64,000 bases of DNA, taken from assembly GCA_023653785.1 (NCBI GenBank), contig JAMKCH010019735.1, positions 1-64,000 on the forward strand, written 5' to 3'. A program made the position numbers and the translations under genes. Source of the stretch: Ophioderma brevispina. Lineage: Eukaryota > Echinodermata > Ophiuroidea > Amphilepidida > Ophiodermatidae. Below, one piece after another: positions 35,957 to 47,695 of the stretch (positions are counted from its first letter, which is position 1; the number at the start of each line of letters is the position of its first letter). The notes under the pieces are model-generated. The model worked only from the letters and a program-made list of their open reading frames with translations, was not told the DNA's origin and did no database searches.

Positions 35957-37850
35957 AAATGCATTCATTTGTCCACAATAAAAAACACTTCATTTTACAC
36001 CAAATCCCCCCACCATTTTTTTGTGATACCAAAAATTATGTTTCACCAAATATATTGTGGGTATTTTGGCAAATAAATACTTATGGTTACCTAAAATTCA
36101 CCCTCTACCTAAAGGCCCACCATTTTTTTTTGGGGGGGGGGGGGTATATGTTCCCTGGGGTATGTAGGGCATGTGGTATACTATAAATTGGGTAATGGGA
36201 TATGAAATAATTATAAGAAAATCCAGAGATAGGTACTTGTCTACACACCAGGGCAAACATTTATGCTTGGAAATTTGGCACAAATAGAGCACAAGTCAGA
36301 TATGTGCTACTAGTATGTCTTTCTCATTGATCTCAGGGTCTCTTTACAAAAGACATCCACATGTAGTAGGCTTAGCAAGGGGTAACAGATCTGTCCCAGT
36401 TCAGACCTAATTGTGATTTGATTAAACTTAACAACTTCAACAGCTAGGCCTCGAGTAGGTTAATGCTCTTTTCATGAATGGCCTAGATTTGTATTTGGTT
36501 GCCAAGTCGTAACTTGTTGCTATTAACGCTTCACCTGGGTTAACAGGTTGAATGTACACGTGGGTGTTTTATGCGATGCTTTTAAACAATTTGTTGTTAC
36601 AAACTTATCTCAAGAACCACTGATGTAAGATAGGCTTGTTTGGACTCGTTGATGTTATTTTTTATGCCTGATAAATGAATCTGATATGGCTTTTCGTATT
36701 TTAAATTTTGTTACACAAATGAACGTTATCCACATAATTCTGGCCCACATGTGCACCGAGTTAACTCTTGTATTTGGAATAGGTCTACATTGAGCCCAAA
36801 ATTTTGAAGATCATTGTAGGCAATAGTTTACAATGTCAATTTGGAATCATGCCGCATAGTAGGCCCCCATATACTCAGGAAACAAACAGGGGCGTCACTT
36901 GTCAGATGGGGGAATTTTTGGTTTGAGGCAGAGTTTCCTGTAGTGGAGGTGGTTTGAGGCAGTTTCCTGTTTGGAGGTGGTTTTGAGGTTTTTTTTGTGT
37001 GTATGTGGGGGTGAAAATTTGTAATGAGTGGCAAAACGACTGATTTAACATGATTTTCAAGCTTTATTCCCAGTCAAAGCTCTAATCTGGGGTAACTAGA
37101 TTGCAGACCAAGAGGAGGGTACGACATGGAGACAGTTCCAGCTATGGTATCCATACAGGGACAAGTCAAGATGGGACGATATAAAACCCAAATGTCCAAA
37201 ATAGAGGAGGGTCGAATGGAGACAGGTTCCAGCTTTGGTATCCATACAGGAAAAGTCAAAGATGGGACGATATAAAACCCAAATGTCCAAATTGTGGCAG
37301 GGCAATATTTGAGGTGTATTGATGATGTGAGCATCACGAACAAGGCGTTGGAAGACAATTTAAGGATTTGCACCTTGCCCAAATTACTTTCAAAGGCAAG
37401 AGCAATATTGGTGGGTGTTTGCTGACTTTTTGTACAGTCTAAAGTTAAGTTATGTGTTGTTGCATACTTGCATTGTTATTTATTGCAAAAAAAATTATAT
37501 AAGGCCAAAAAAAAACAGGTTTTTCTTTCCAGTAGAGCTAGTCCGAACTTAAGCAAAATGCATTTTTTTTACTTTTGACAAGGATTTCCCCCAGAAATAC
37601 TCACATCAGTACATTCAAATCAGTTGAAAACCATATTTGACTGTCAACGTTATTAGTTTATAAAAACATAAATATCGATTTGGTAAATATCTTTTTAGAA
37701 ATTAAATTTTATCTGAGGCAATTTTTGTTCCCCCCATAAAACAAAATTTTCTCAGTAAAGCAAATAAAAACAGGCGAACTTGTATTTATGCGATGAGTTC
37801 ATAACATATGTCCCCGCCAAAATGTCGCGATTCATAAAACATGTCGATAA
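35957..37850. other. Intronic DNA without a supported gene
   Basis: Contains a G-run at 36131-36143 and a two-copy repeat at 37112-37292. No exon signals fit the SMOC frame. Confidence 0.4.
37112..37292 (+). repeat. Two-copy tandem repeat, period about 92 bp
   Basis: GAGGAGGGT..GGAGACAG..TTCCAGCT.TGGTATCC is followed by GATGGGACGATATAAAACCC and AAATGTCCAAA, and the whole block is repeated from 37204. The copies differ by a few substitutions and small indels. The overlapping minus-strand open frame is a by-product. Confidence 0.85.
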
Positions 37851-37854
37851 ATGC

Positions 37855-38130
37855 AACTACAACTCCCACCCCATCCCCAACACACCCCTAACACTCCACC
37901 CCTCCCAAATACCCTGCAAACCCCACCACCCCTCTCCAACACTCCAAAACCACCGACCCTCTCCCCAACTACTCCCAAACCCCACCCTCATACCCAACAC
38001 CCATCAACTCTCAGGTCCAATACCTCTGCAACACCCACCCACGCAACACCCCACCCCTCCTAACACCCCTTAATACCCCAACCTTAAACACACCCTTCAA
38101 CCACCCCAACCCCCACCCCAATACCCTGGT
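37855..38130 (+). repeat. Cytosine-rich low-complexity tract
   Basis: Degenerate repeats of CAACACCCC/CCACCCC type. The proline/threonine-rich open frames here reflect this composition rather than a gene. Confidence 0.75.
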
Positions 38131-39016
38131 AACACGCCTCCAGAAAACTTGTACACAGTTCTTGCAGGAAAATTCTCGCAAATTATGCAAATTAGCTACT
38201 TATAGATCTTTATGGCCACATTTAAATCAGGTCGAAGAACTCATCACCCGACTTCTTTTCCACCAAGTACATCATTGTAGCCCTTACGGAACTCCAGATC
38301 AATCGTACACAAGGTGGGTTAACATTTTATCACGGAACGGACGCTACTCATTTCATCGTCCCCGTTCCGAACTCTTCGGCGAGGGACACCCAACATAAAT
38401 GACAGTGACTTTTAAAAATCCAGTGACACACACCGACTTCTGCACCTCCCCCGAAAAAAAAAAACGGTGTAACAGCATTATCTTCATCCGGAATATGAAA
38501 AACTGGAAACAGATTTCATGAACGGACCAAGTCAAATTTCAAAGACCAAATGTAGCTGTTTATCTTAGCTTTGAATGGAATTCAATTATGACCTGTTGGA
38601 AATGCCACTTTGCAACGTAGTTTGTCAGTGGTGTAATTGGCAGGCACGATTATTAGGGTTTGCTCAATTGTCCCCAAGCGTATCCAACATACTAGGGAAC
38701 GATTTATGACATGGAAGTGAGGTTGTAAAAAGAAGGGAAAGCCTCCAGCATTGATAACCTTGGATGACCTGTAATGACAAGTGCAATGTGTGATAGTATT
38801 TTTGCAACCAGATATTGTTGCTTGCCATACCATCCAAAGGAACTTTTGTATGTGGATACGGTTTTCATTTATTCAAGCTCATAGGTGGACATACTTTACA
38901 TGTTGTCATCTCTAAGGCGTAATGTGACTGTACAGTGTCTATGGAGAAGAACCAAATTTCCCCCCAAGAAGAAAATGCCTTGGCACCCCCCCTAGAAAAT
39001 GAATTGCACCCCTTTC

Positions 39017-39068
39017 CCCCCCCCCCCCCCCCCCACCCACCCCCTCCCCCCCCACCCCCCCCCCCCCA
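39017..39068 (+). repeat. Poly-C tract
   Basis: About 50 bases almost entirely C, interrupted by A and T. The other strand is a G-run able to form quadruplex structures. Confidence 0.8.
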
Positions 39069-39106
39069 TTTGCAAAGGTCTGGTTATGCACTGAGATTAA
39101 GGCACA

Positions 39107-39295
39107 GTAGGGTTTATACTTCGTCCGGCCTGAACTAAGGAGTGATGTAATAAACTTTCGCAGCTATTTGCATGCGTAGCGCGAAGCCGACTTTGTACGC
39201 ACGCGGATTACAACTGCAGCCTACTGCGATTCGCACGTTGAAGACTGCGTGAAAGCTCTGACGTCACTACTTAGTTCAGGCGGACGGAGTATAGC
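39107..39295. mobile_element. CpG-rich palindromic MITE (family M)
   Basis: TATACTTCGTCCGGCCTGAA then CTAAGGAGTGATGT at the left is mirrored by ACGTCACTACTTAGTTCAGG then CGGACGGAGTATA at the right. The interior is CpG-rich. The exact ends and target duplication are not settled. Confidence 0.7.
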
Positions 39296-40213
39296 TGCCG
39301 TATCATTGCTGCAAAGAACTATTCAGTGGGTGTGGATTATCATGCTAACAGAAAAATTTGATTGGTGTTTTAAAAATCAAAGCTATGACCCTCCATTATG
39401 GATGATGCATGCAGCAAGTACGCGGTTGTAGTCGAATATTTGACTTGCGAAAATGTCGCGTTTTGTACTGTGTCATGTAGGCATATGTTGCTCTGTACGC
39501 AAATGCAATTACGCAGCATTTACTAATGCACAATTAGTCTCCCAATGATCCCTGTTAATTTGTTTTTTTTAAGAAAAGAGATACAATTCGGAGTGATCAT
39601 ACAGTGTGGTATCAGTTGTGTTTTACTTGCTAAATGCAAAGAACAAAAAACTTACATACATAAATAGGCATAAGATTTACAAATACGAGGAATTGAGGTG
39701 GTCCAGTGGGTATGCTCATTATAATACTTCTGGGCTCCTCAATTCTAGTTAAGCCACCTCCATGCATCTGGGTTATAAATAGAAATCTAGTTGATCTCCC
39801 CAAAATATGATCATTGATTTATTGTTTTATACTGGAAATAAAACATAAAAAAAATGGCCAATTTTTCCCAATAAAAATCCTCCCCTCAAAATATACAACA
39901 AATGCCACCAGAGAAGCATTACAGTGAAAATGGTTTCTCCTCTACACCACACCATTATACACCCCATTTCACTCTGCTCAATATGCTTTCCAGAATAATA
40001 AAACAGAGTCATCCCTTCCCTAAATGATTTTGTGGATTCACCACCACTAGAAATGAGCATAAAATAGCCTCTAGTTCTTTGTTACACTTTGCATCACGTT
40101 TACAAAATCAAATTATTGAATAGAAATCTGCATAAAAAATAACATCAATTAGTAAGCACAGGCAAACTGTGCAATGAACTGTATGAACTTTGAAAAGAAT
40201 CTACTTGGGTAAA

Positions 40214-40356
40214 ATATCGAGGGTTGAGTGCAAGAAGGGCCCCCATCTCCATGCGCCCACATGTTAGATTGACAGGCAATAACATTAATAAGAAACACAA
40301 ACTGACAAAATGGCAGCTATTGCCAAAGGAGCCTTCTTGCACGGAACCCTCAAATA
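40214..40356. mobile_element. MITE family I, copy 2
   Basis: ATATCGAGGGTTGAGTGCAA at the left, GAGCCTTCTTGCACGGAACC then CTCAAAT at the right, with the shared interior CACATGTTAGATT and ATGGCAGCTATTGC. Confidence 0.8.
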
Positions 40357-40734
40357 AGGGTTGGGTTCGATGGGAACCAAGTGCTTAATAGTGGATTCGT
40401 ATTCAATGAAAACATGGAGTTCTTTTTACATGGTTGAAAACATGATTGTGCTCTTGGTGTTTATTTCATAGACGAGTTGATTATTTTTTGATTTAGACTG
40501 TTAGGATTTACCTGGAGGTATACTTTCTTGGTGACAAAAGTAAGAAACAGCGCGTGAATGTTAAGGAGGAATTGTGTTGATAATGTTGCTTTCCACAAGT
40601 ACAGTCACTTGTTAAAGGCACTGTTAATGGTTTGCTTAAAATCAGAAAAGTCATTGAAATAGATGTGTGCATTTTGTAACAAGTATACATATCCCAACAT
40701 GTTCAAGTGACTGAAAGCAACTGAATGAAGATTA

Positions 40735-40915
40735 AACCCTCTCCCAAGGCACTCATTCAAGTCTCATGACCTTGCTGTGAAAATCACAAGGTCCAACTTG
40801 GCCTCCCACAGAAGATAATTTCTCCCAGTCTCTGTAGGCTTATGGAATGCCCTTCCTGCTCATGTAGCATCAAACCAGGACTTGCAGAGCTTCAAAAGGG
40901 ATAAGACTTAAAGCA
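40735..40915 (+). mobile_element. Remnant of LINE reverse transcriptase C-terminus
   Basis: The + strand reads AVKITRSNLASHRR, a stop, then FLPVSVGLWNALPAHVASNQ and DLQSFKRD. The pattern of FLP..V.LWNALP followed by SFKR is the usual end of CR1/L2-like and related LINE reverse transcriptases. The stop shows decay. Downstream, a segment CAACCTAATAAGGATAAA..CTGGATATTT recurs at 40915, 40998 and 41548. Confidence 0.75.
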
Positions 40916-41081
40916 ACCTAATAAGGATAAAACTGGATATTTTCCTAAAATTTGTAGTCAATGTTAGAGGCAAGTGATAAGACTAAAAACCTCCAAAAGC
41001 AATCTAAGAAGGATAAACCTGGATATTTTGGTCAGACTGTCCCACAATATAGGTGGGCCCTCGAGTGTGGTCTGCAAGTAA

Positions 41082-41532
41082 TACCGTAACAAGAGGGGTA
41101 TAAGCCACTCGGGTATAAGCCCACCCCAATTTTAAAGAAAAATAAGGCGCTAGCATTTTACACTCGTGGTATAAGCCCAGGTGGTCATTTTAGCATCAGG
41201 AAAACAATGTGGCGTATTACACAACAACAAAATAACATTTTAAAATGAATTACTTTATAGAGCCATCAATGTTGGGCCCAAACATTGGGAGGCTTTAGGT
41301 AATACTTGAGGAATTGTGATGGGGCAAAATTTATTTCTATGTTTTAATGATTGCTACAACTAGAGGACATTAAATGTTATCTGCGTGAATAATATGCTCT
41401 TGAAATGATATTGTAATTTTGATCTGAAATTTGCTTCAAGTTTCTAGCCCCTCCCTAGGTAGGAAGCCCACCACCTGATTTTTGAACTAAATCTCTTAGG
41501 AGGGTGGGGCTTATACCAGAGTGCGTACGGTA
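41082..41532. mobile_element. MITE with TACCGTA ends (family G)
   Basis: TACCGTAACAAGAGGGGTAT then AAGCC at the left is mirrored by GGCTTATACCAGAGTGCGTA then CGGTA at the right. TA at both outer ends suggests mariner-type insertion. The three-fold CAACCTAATAAGG segment flanks it on both sides. Confidence 0.75.
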
Positions 41533-41673
41533 CGCGTAATGACTAAAAGCAACCTAATAAGGATAAACCTGGATATTTTATGAGAAGGTTGTAGAATTGT
41601 TGACTTACACATCACTTTGATCAGTAACTACTAACAAAAATCAATGTACAGTTAGTATTTGGGGGGAGGGGGG

Positions 41674-42515
41674 TTAAAAGGAATGGTATGATTTAAGTAG
41701 CAAAGTTGATAGAATGGCCTTCACTCCAAAACCACACTTTAGAGGTTTGCGCTGATATTTCAATCTGTTTTGATGTGAGACTTAGAAACATGATTTTGTA
41801 AGCCCCATATAGTACAAAGAGGGCGAGGTGGCCGAGCGGTCTAAGGCGCTGAACCGTCGGCAGAGTATAAGATCGATCGAGCGGCCCTGGTTCGAGCCCC
41901 GCAAGAGTCGGGTTTCTTGGTCATACTCAAATAGTTCCTGTAAGGTCGGCAATTGCTTAATTGCACAGCAGTGTGATTATGGAATTTCTCCTCGCTCCCA
42001 CCCATTGCATAAAATGCGCAGGTGTATGCAATGGGTGCCCGGCGCCTCATGGTTCGGAGAGTCATGTAAAGCTGTTGGTCCTGTGTATCAGGGGAGTCAT
42101 TCCTGAACACGTAAAAGTTGCAGACCTTATCGAAAAGAGTAGGGGACCATCCCGGGTCTGTTACCTGCACTCATCACTCTAGGTACCAGGGTCCCTTCCA
42201 ACCCCGCACTAGGCCAGCGTGGAAGGGTAGGCCGAAATCCAGCATGGAAACATGTTGAGGCTTTCGTCCAGCAGTGGACAGACAAAAAAGGCTGATGATG
42301 ATGATGATAGAGTACTCTGTAAAATTAATATTGGTCAACCAAAATGGAGCACATTTTCGCTCATAACATTCAAACCAAATATCATTTAGCCCTAAGATTT
42401 CACAGGGTAAATGAGAAAAGTAGTAGCTTTCTTCAGATACCAAAATGTTAACCACTACCGCTAAATATGGGGTTCTGGGGACAAGGCTATTAGCAATCGG
42501 GCCATGGCCCTTTAA
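41674..42515. mobile_element. MITE family E, copy 3, split by a SINE
   Basis: Starts TTAAAAGGAATGGTATGATT and ends GCAATCGGGCCATGGCCCTT then TAA. Its body matches copies 1 and 2 on both sides of a 490-bp SINE inserted at about 41821-42310. Confidence 0.82.
41821..42310 (+). mobile_element. tRNA-derived SINE
   Basis: The head GGGCGAGGTGGCCGAGCGGT resembles a leucine/serine-type tRNA, with an A box at 41829-41839 and the B box GGTTCGAGCCC at 41889-41899. The 3' part includes TTTCGTCCAGCAGTGGACAG and ends in a GAT repeat (42291-42309). A decayed target duplication, TATAGTACAAAG against TAGAGTACTCTG, flanks it. The 92- to 109-codon open frames are by-products. Confidence 0.85.
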
Positions 42516-42577
42516 TATCATAGGGATTGCTGATTACTGCATTTTCATGATTGCACTCTCTTCTTTTTTAATTTCAG

Positions 42578-42616
42578 ATTTAAGACCAAATACACAAAGA
42601 CCAGACAAAGAATCAG
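42578..42616 (+). CDS. SMOC: SMOC-like protein, 39-nt linker exon
   Basis: This short exon lies between a good acceptor (ctcttcttttttaatttcag, ending 42577) and donor gtgagt at 42617. It is phase 1 on both sides and adds 13 hydrophilic residues, DLRPNTQRPDKES. It has no domain of its own. Support comes from the splice sites and from the phase, which joins the thyroglobulin exon to the EF-hand exon in one open frame. It sits in the place where other SMOC proteins have the SMOC-specific region and a second thyroglobulin domain. A palindromic repeat begins only 38 nt downstream of the exon end. It could be a skipped or alternative exon. Confidence 0.7.
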
Positions 42617-42654
42617 GTGAGTGTATTGATTAAAAATTTTTCAGATAGACCTAC

Positions 42655-43019
42655 CCCAGGTGAAATTTCAACTATGCTAGCATGGTTCACCATAATCAAC
42701 CATGGAACAACTGTGCTTGACCATGGCCAACTGCGCTTTGACCATGGTCAACCATAGGTTTGAGAAATGGCACCACAGTCGAACCTATGGTTGACCATGG
42801 TCAGGCATGTCATTTTACCATGGTTGACCATGGTCATTAAACATGCTTTGACCATGATCAACCATGGTCAACCATAGGTTCAATTATAGGTTGGACTGTG
42901 GTACCATTTCTCAAACCTATGGTTGACCATGGTCAAAGCATAGCCAAGCACAGTTGGTCGTGGTCAAGCTCAGTTCTACTGTGGTTAACCATGCTACCAT
43001 AGTTGACATTTTGCCTGGG
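42655..43019. mobile_element. Palindromic element built of CATGGTC/GACCATG motifs (family R)
   Basis: The ends CCCAGGTGAAATTTCAACTA and its mirror TAGTTGACATTTTGCCTGGG bound an interior of many TTGACCATGGTCAACCATAG units in both orientations, so the element folds on itself at several scales. It begins 38 nt after the 39-nt SMOC exon. Confidence 0.85.
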
Positions 43020-44798
43020 ATGCACCGGTCTTCTGAAGATGGTGAAATCATTAGTGTAGATACACACAACAGTATAGCCAGTTCTCATAGTCTAACTCAA
43101 TTTCCTTTCAAACAATTATGAATCTTACAGATGATGCATGATGAAAGAATTAGAAAGTTGTATTCTTATTTTGCAGTTCAAAGGTTGTTGTAGTCCAAAA
43201 TGAGGAATATCTGATTTTGCATAATCGACCTATGTGGTCAGTTTTGCCATGGAGTAGTTGCATAACTCCAACTTACCCATTAGATGTACATACCTACAGG
43301 CACTCATACTCTTTTTTTTGGGGGGTGTATTAGACCTATAGTGTATACCTCGGCAGCTGTCTGCACTATTGTGGAATAGCTGTGTGGCTATTTTGGCTCA
43401 AACATGTATTGCATTCTCAATATTTTGCCAATATTTTGGGTGTATATTACAGTTTTTTACTACGTTGTAGTTGTATACCCCAATAAGAAAAAGAGTTAAG
43501 TGTTATAACCTAGACAAAATCTACCATAGGCTTGGGGTGTGGGGGGGAGGGTTGGGGGTCTGAACCCAGTCAGTTATGTCAAATGTGATGGGGTCCAGGG
43601 GAAGTAGCCCCTTGGGGTCCAGGGACAGAGCACCTTGGGGAGGGTCAGGGAAAAGCCCTCTGAATTTGTTGGCTTCAAACATATGAAACATGGCTGAAAA
43701 TCATTATTTGATGGGTGTTTTGTGACGTGACATTTTATAGCTCATATCCTGGAAAACTTTTACATCACTTTTACCTTCAGTTATGGGGGTGGGACTGAAA
43801 GGTGCTTCTGCCCTCCACCAAAATTATTGGAGGCTCACTACAGGAAGAATGTAAACATTGAATTTATAGATAGATATCCCAATCTGGGTTCATCCTTCAT
43901 GTAAGACTGCACGGAATTAGCTTAGCATGAAATCTTCTATAAAAGGATCAAAGGATTATTAGGATTGTACAGCTTTATTCCGTAAAAGAGTCTTTACTCT
44001 GGTCTAACTCATGAATATCTTACAAGGACACACCCAAATCTGTCTGTAGAAGCCATATCAATGGAGGGCCCCAAGGTTTGTACTTTGATACAAATTAATG
44101 ATTAAGCATAATGTATTCCTAAATGATCAATTGTAATGTCTTCCTCTAAATTGTAGTAAATATTATGATGAATCAGTTAGTGAGGTCGCATTTGTCAATT
44201 TTAGCACAAATTGACGAATACAGTTTTCCTTGAAAAATCACTGAATATAAATTCAGTCATCAAAATAACGATTTGTTATAAATCACAACGTTACAAACTA
44301 AAAGGATAACATAGAGAATGTACAAATTGATGTGACTGTAGGAGAATTAATGAGCCGACCCTGAGTAGCACCTTAATTGATTGGTTCCTTGATGGCTGTC
44401 GTATTTTATGGTTATGATATAAATGACAAATAACTGCCAATGGAGGAAGAATGTTAAGGTTATAAAAGGGGTACCACCACTGCAGTATTATTACTCAATA
44501 GGTCAAGTCAGACAGTCACGTTTTAGGATGTGAGCAACTCTCTAAATGCAAAAGAGCAAATTTCACTCTAAAAGAGTGAATTCATGGCCTACTCCAAAAA
44601 GAGTGAAATTTTACACCTTTTGCGAAATTAAAAATGCATGAAAATGTTTATTTTGTGTGTAAGTTTATGTAGGAGTTCTGAAAGAAATTCAAATTTAAAA
44701 AATGCTAAAAAATTGCTAAAGCACGAAATATTACATGTGCGAAAATTACCACTTTTAGAGTAGCATGTAAAAACAAGGAAATAATTAGCTGCAAATTC
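43020..44798. other. Intronic DNA without a supported feature
   Basis: A G-rich patch lies near 43530-43640. No exon, RNA gene or complete element could be supported. Confidence 0.45.
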
Positions 44799-45143
44799 TT
44801 AAAGGTACGTGTTCCGATCGTCTTTGTGACACCCCCTGATTTACCCGGAAGTAGTATCGATTTTGATATCAGATGAAAGGCCGTATTTTTCTCATTGTCG
44901 TCCTGAAATTTGAGCCCTCAAATCCATTTCATTGCCAAGATATACAAAAAAAACCTCCAAATTTATCGTTAACCATCAATATTAGCAGAGTATTGATTAG
45001 GGCTTTGCAATAAGCATTATTGTTACTACCATTAAAACCACAAGTTTGTTTCCCACGGTACTTGATGAGGCATATGTGCAAGTGCCAGGCTCTCATATCA
45101 AGTAGAGAACACAATAGAAATAAATAGGAACAAACACCTTTAA
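44799..45143. mobile_element. MITE family C, copy 1 (intact)
   Basis: A 345-bp element with TTAAAGGTACGTGTTCC at the left, mirrored by GGAACAAACACCTTTAA at the right. The interior matches the interrupted copy at 32686-33227. Confidence 0.82.
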
Positions 45144-45822
45144 ATCACTGATTTAAGTCATGATTTTTTTTTAAATAAAAAAAAATCACCAAACCCTGAT
45201 AAGAATTCTGGCAGATCCTTGTATGTGACTTTCCCTATGTGAGTGGTTCCCCCGGTATTAAGGTATGACCCTGATTTGTGTGGGCCAATAAGCCAACAGA
45301 CTAATGGTCTTTGCAACAAATTGAAGCCAATATTCCTGTCTCTGCTTTGCACTTTATAATGGGTATTATGGTTAATGGCAGACGGTGTTTTGAATCAATC
45401 CCATGATGCATAGCAATGTGCCTTTATACCATAACTAAACAATGTCAGTAGGAATATAGAAAGTGTTCCAACCAGTTTAAGAAAATCACAAGGCATTTCA
45501 TAATCAATCAAAAAATTCTGTAAGTACTAACGCTTTGTGGGTTAAAATGAGCATTAAAGTCAGGGTTTTTATGTGTTAAGAATAGGATTTTTATGTGATC
45601 ACATGACCCTATTGAGGTGAAATTCCCAAAACTGGTGCAATGTGGGATTGACTCAAAACACCCTCTGGGTTAATGGTGGGACTCAGTCTAGGGCAATTCA
45701 AGTTCACAGTCAAGAGGTGAGCTTGCATGGCTATCTAGAGAAATGTTTATCCAAGTGGTCATGTGAACTTTCCTTTTTTAGAAAGTTGGTTTAGGGTTTG
45801 GAATTGGTCATAAGAACACAGT

Positions 45823-46520
45823 TTAAAGGCCCATTTTGTAATTTCCGTGTGGTCTTTCTAGTTTTGGATTGTTGAAAAAAAAATGCTTTTCCAAATTTCA
45901 TTTATGATGGTGCATTTTGGTGTTATTTTGAGTATATTTTTATATTATAGTGTCCCATAGGCTACTGTGTTGTTAATTTATGACCATTTACAGACAGAAA
46001 TTATAACAACAACATTCCAAATTTCTTGCAGACTTCAAATCTGAACCAAAGGCTAAGTTAAAAAAAAACATAAGCCTGCCTGCTATCTTTTGAGCATGCA
46101 TCCATTTTCATTTTTCTGACATGACTCTTTGGCTTCCATGTTGTTTGGGCTCTTGTAGTGATGTAAATTTATCTACCATCCTGGGGATTTCATGATCCAC
46201 AACTTCGTCCCCCCGACTTACCTCAAAAAAAGTTGAGATTTTTTTTCATCTGAACCGTTAGCCTTAGTAATCCATGTGTACTAATCTTACATGCAAATTC
46301 GCTCGTATCTGTAAGAAACTCGCAATTTTGTATTTTCTGTCCGTTAAAGGACAGAAATTACAGCACGCTGGTCTATGGGGCTGTGGGAAACAAGCAATTG
46401 CTCAACACAAAACTGCAAGATCGGTATCAGCTCAAACTTTGTGAATAAGCTTTTTCTCATGGATATCTAGTGAACAATGAATAAAACAGAAGGTGCTGAA
46501 ATCACAAAATGCACCTTTAA
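45823..46520. mobile_element. MITE family D, copy 1
   Basis: TTAAAGGCCCATTTTGTAAT at the left, GAAATCACAAAATGCACC then TTTAA at the right: inverted repeats of about 23 bp. The right half (from 46183) matches 59322-59661. The terminal TTAA at 46517-46520 is also the first TTAA of the next element. Confidence 0.8.
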
Positions 46521-46803
46521 CTCTTTACAACCAACAAGCGACTATAGTCGCTCAACGATTAATATTTGTCAAATTTTGTTTTTTTTTACTCTAAAATTTC
46601 ATTTTTTTAAATTAAATATTCATGGCAATTTTCAGAATCAGCATGAAAAATGCATTCAAAATGAGTACAAACAGGCCTAGCCTTTGTTGGTGTTTTTTAG
46701 ATGGACTCCCCAAATGACTTGCAAACATTAGGAAAGCCATCTCAAAAGTCACTAACTTATGTGTTATAACGTATACAGAATTGTCCCGGTCGGAAAGAGT
46801 TAA
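46517..46803. mobile_element. TTAA-flanked element with piggyBac-like ends (family P)
   Basis: TTAACTCTTTACAACC at the left and the mirror of TTAACTCTTTCCGACC at the right. A perfect dyad AGCGACTATAGTCGCT lies near the left end. It shares its left TTAA with the adjacent family-D element. About 287 bp, no transposase. Confidence 0.72.
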
Positions 46804-46936
46804 CCTACCATCTAAACTGAATAGCCACTGAACTTCATACTTGGTCAATGGTAGGGTGATAGAGCATGATAATATCTTTTGCTGTATACTTTCTGCCAGG
46901 TTATGGATAATGAGCTAATTTGCATATTTTCAATAA

Positions 46937-47149
46937 TACTGTATAAGTGGAAATTTCCGCGTACAGATATTTTTGTGGTTTTATCAATTTTGCCAAATGC
47001 GCGAGAATTTAATTTCACGGTATTGACATCAATGCAATACAAATCTATTGGAAAAAGTTATTTTTGCGAGTTTTTATTTTCGCGTTTTTATGTTCACTCG
47101 CGAAATTCGCGAAAATAAAAACCTCACGAAAATTTCCACTTAAACAGTA
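46937..47149. mobile_element. MITE family H, copy 1
   Basis: TACTGTATAAGTGGAAATTT at the left, GAAAATTTCCACTTAAACAG then TA at the right. The inner part has CGCGAAAT and TTCGCGAAAATAAAAACC dyads. A second copy lies at 54423-54635. Confidence 0.85.
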
Positions 47150-47695
47150 AGTGATTAATATACTCTACTTTAATCCCAACAGGCAATAGACCTTTTCATA
47201 ACAAAGTTTACCGAACTTTGACCCCGATAAGCATAGTAATGGGTCATCATGATCACACGCAACTGTTGGGCACAGCACTTTCAAAACCATATTTTGCCTT
47301 TGTGTAATACACGTCACTTGTGGATATACGTGAGTGAATAAGGACGCTCGTGTACATTGTATTTTGCTCCGAACATTTCCTAAGTTAAATTTGAAAAGTA
47401 GCTTCTAATTAGGGTGATTTTTGTCCTTGCCAAACAAAGTTTGAAGGGGACTATAAAATGGGCTTCGTTCGTATGTCTGTTGTATGTCTGTGAGAAAAAA
47501 TGTTAACCCTGGAACATTTGGTCTCTTCCAGATGAGGCAGAGTAGCCAAACTTGGGTAATTGTAGGAGGGCAAAAGATCCTACTATCCATGTAATTCATC
47601 CTCCAGGGTCCTCCCCTGGGTCTGTCAGGGGGTAAGGAAAAAGGTGGCAGTGATGATATAATAATCCTTGCCTTTATTTACTTATCTTTCAACAG

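Noticed and set aside
37780..38073. Proline/threonine-rich open frames of 97 and 70 codons
   Set aside because: Translation of a cytosine-rich low-complexity tract; no start context or domain.
38935..39138. Open frame with a long proline run
   Set aside because: It crosses a poly-C tract and has no recognisable domain.
41828..42182. Open frames of 92, 109 and 73 codons, and a possible leucine/serine tRNA gene
   Set aside because: The tRNA-like head has good A and B boxes but continues into a SINE body with a GAT tail and is inserted in a MITE; the frames are by-products.
46683..46712. CWCF-like codons that could be a second thyroglobulin domain
   Set aside because: No QC motif or other cysteines at the right spacing, a stop follows nine codons on, and it lies within a TTAA element.
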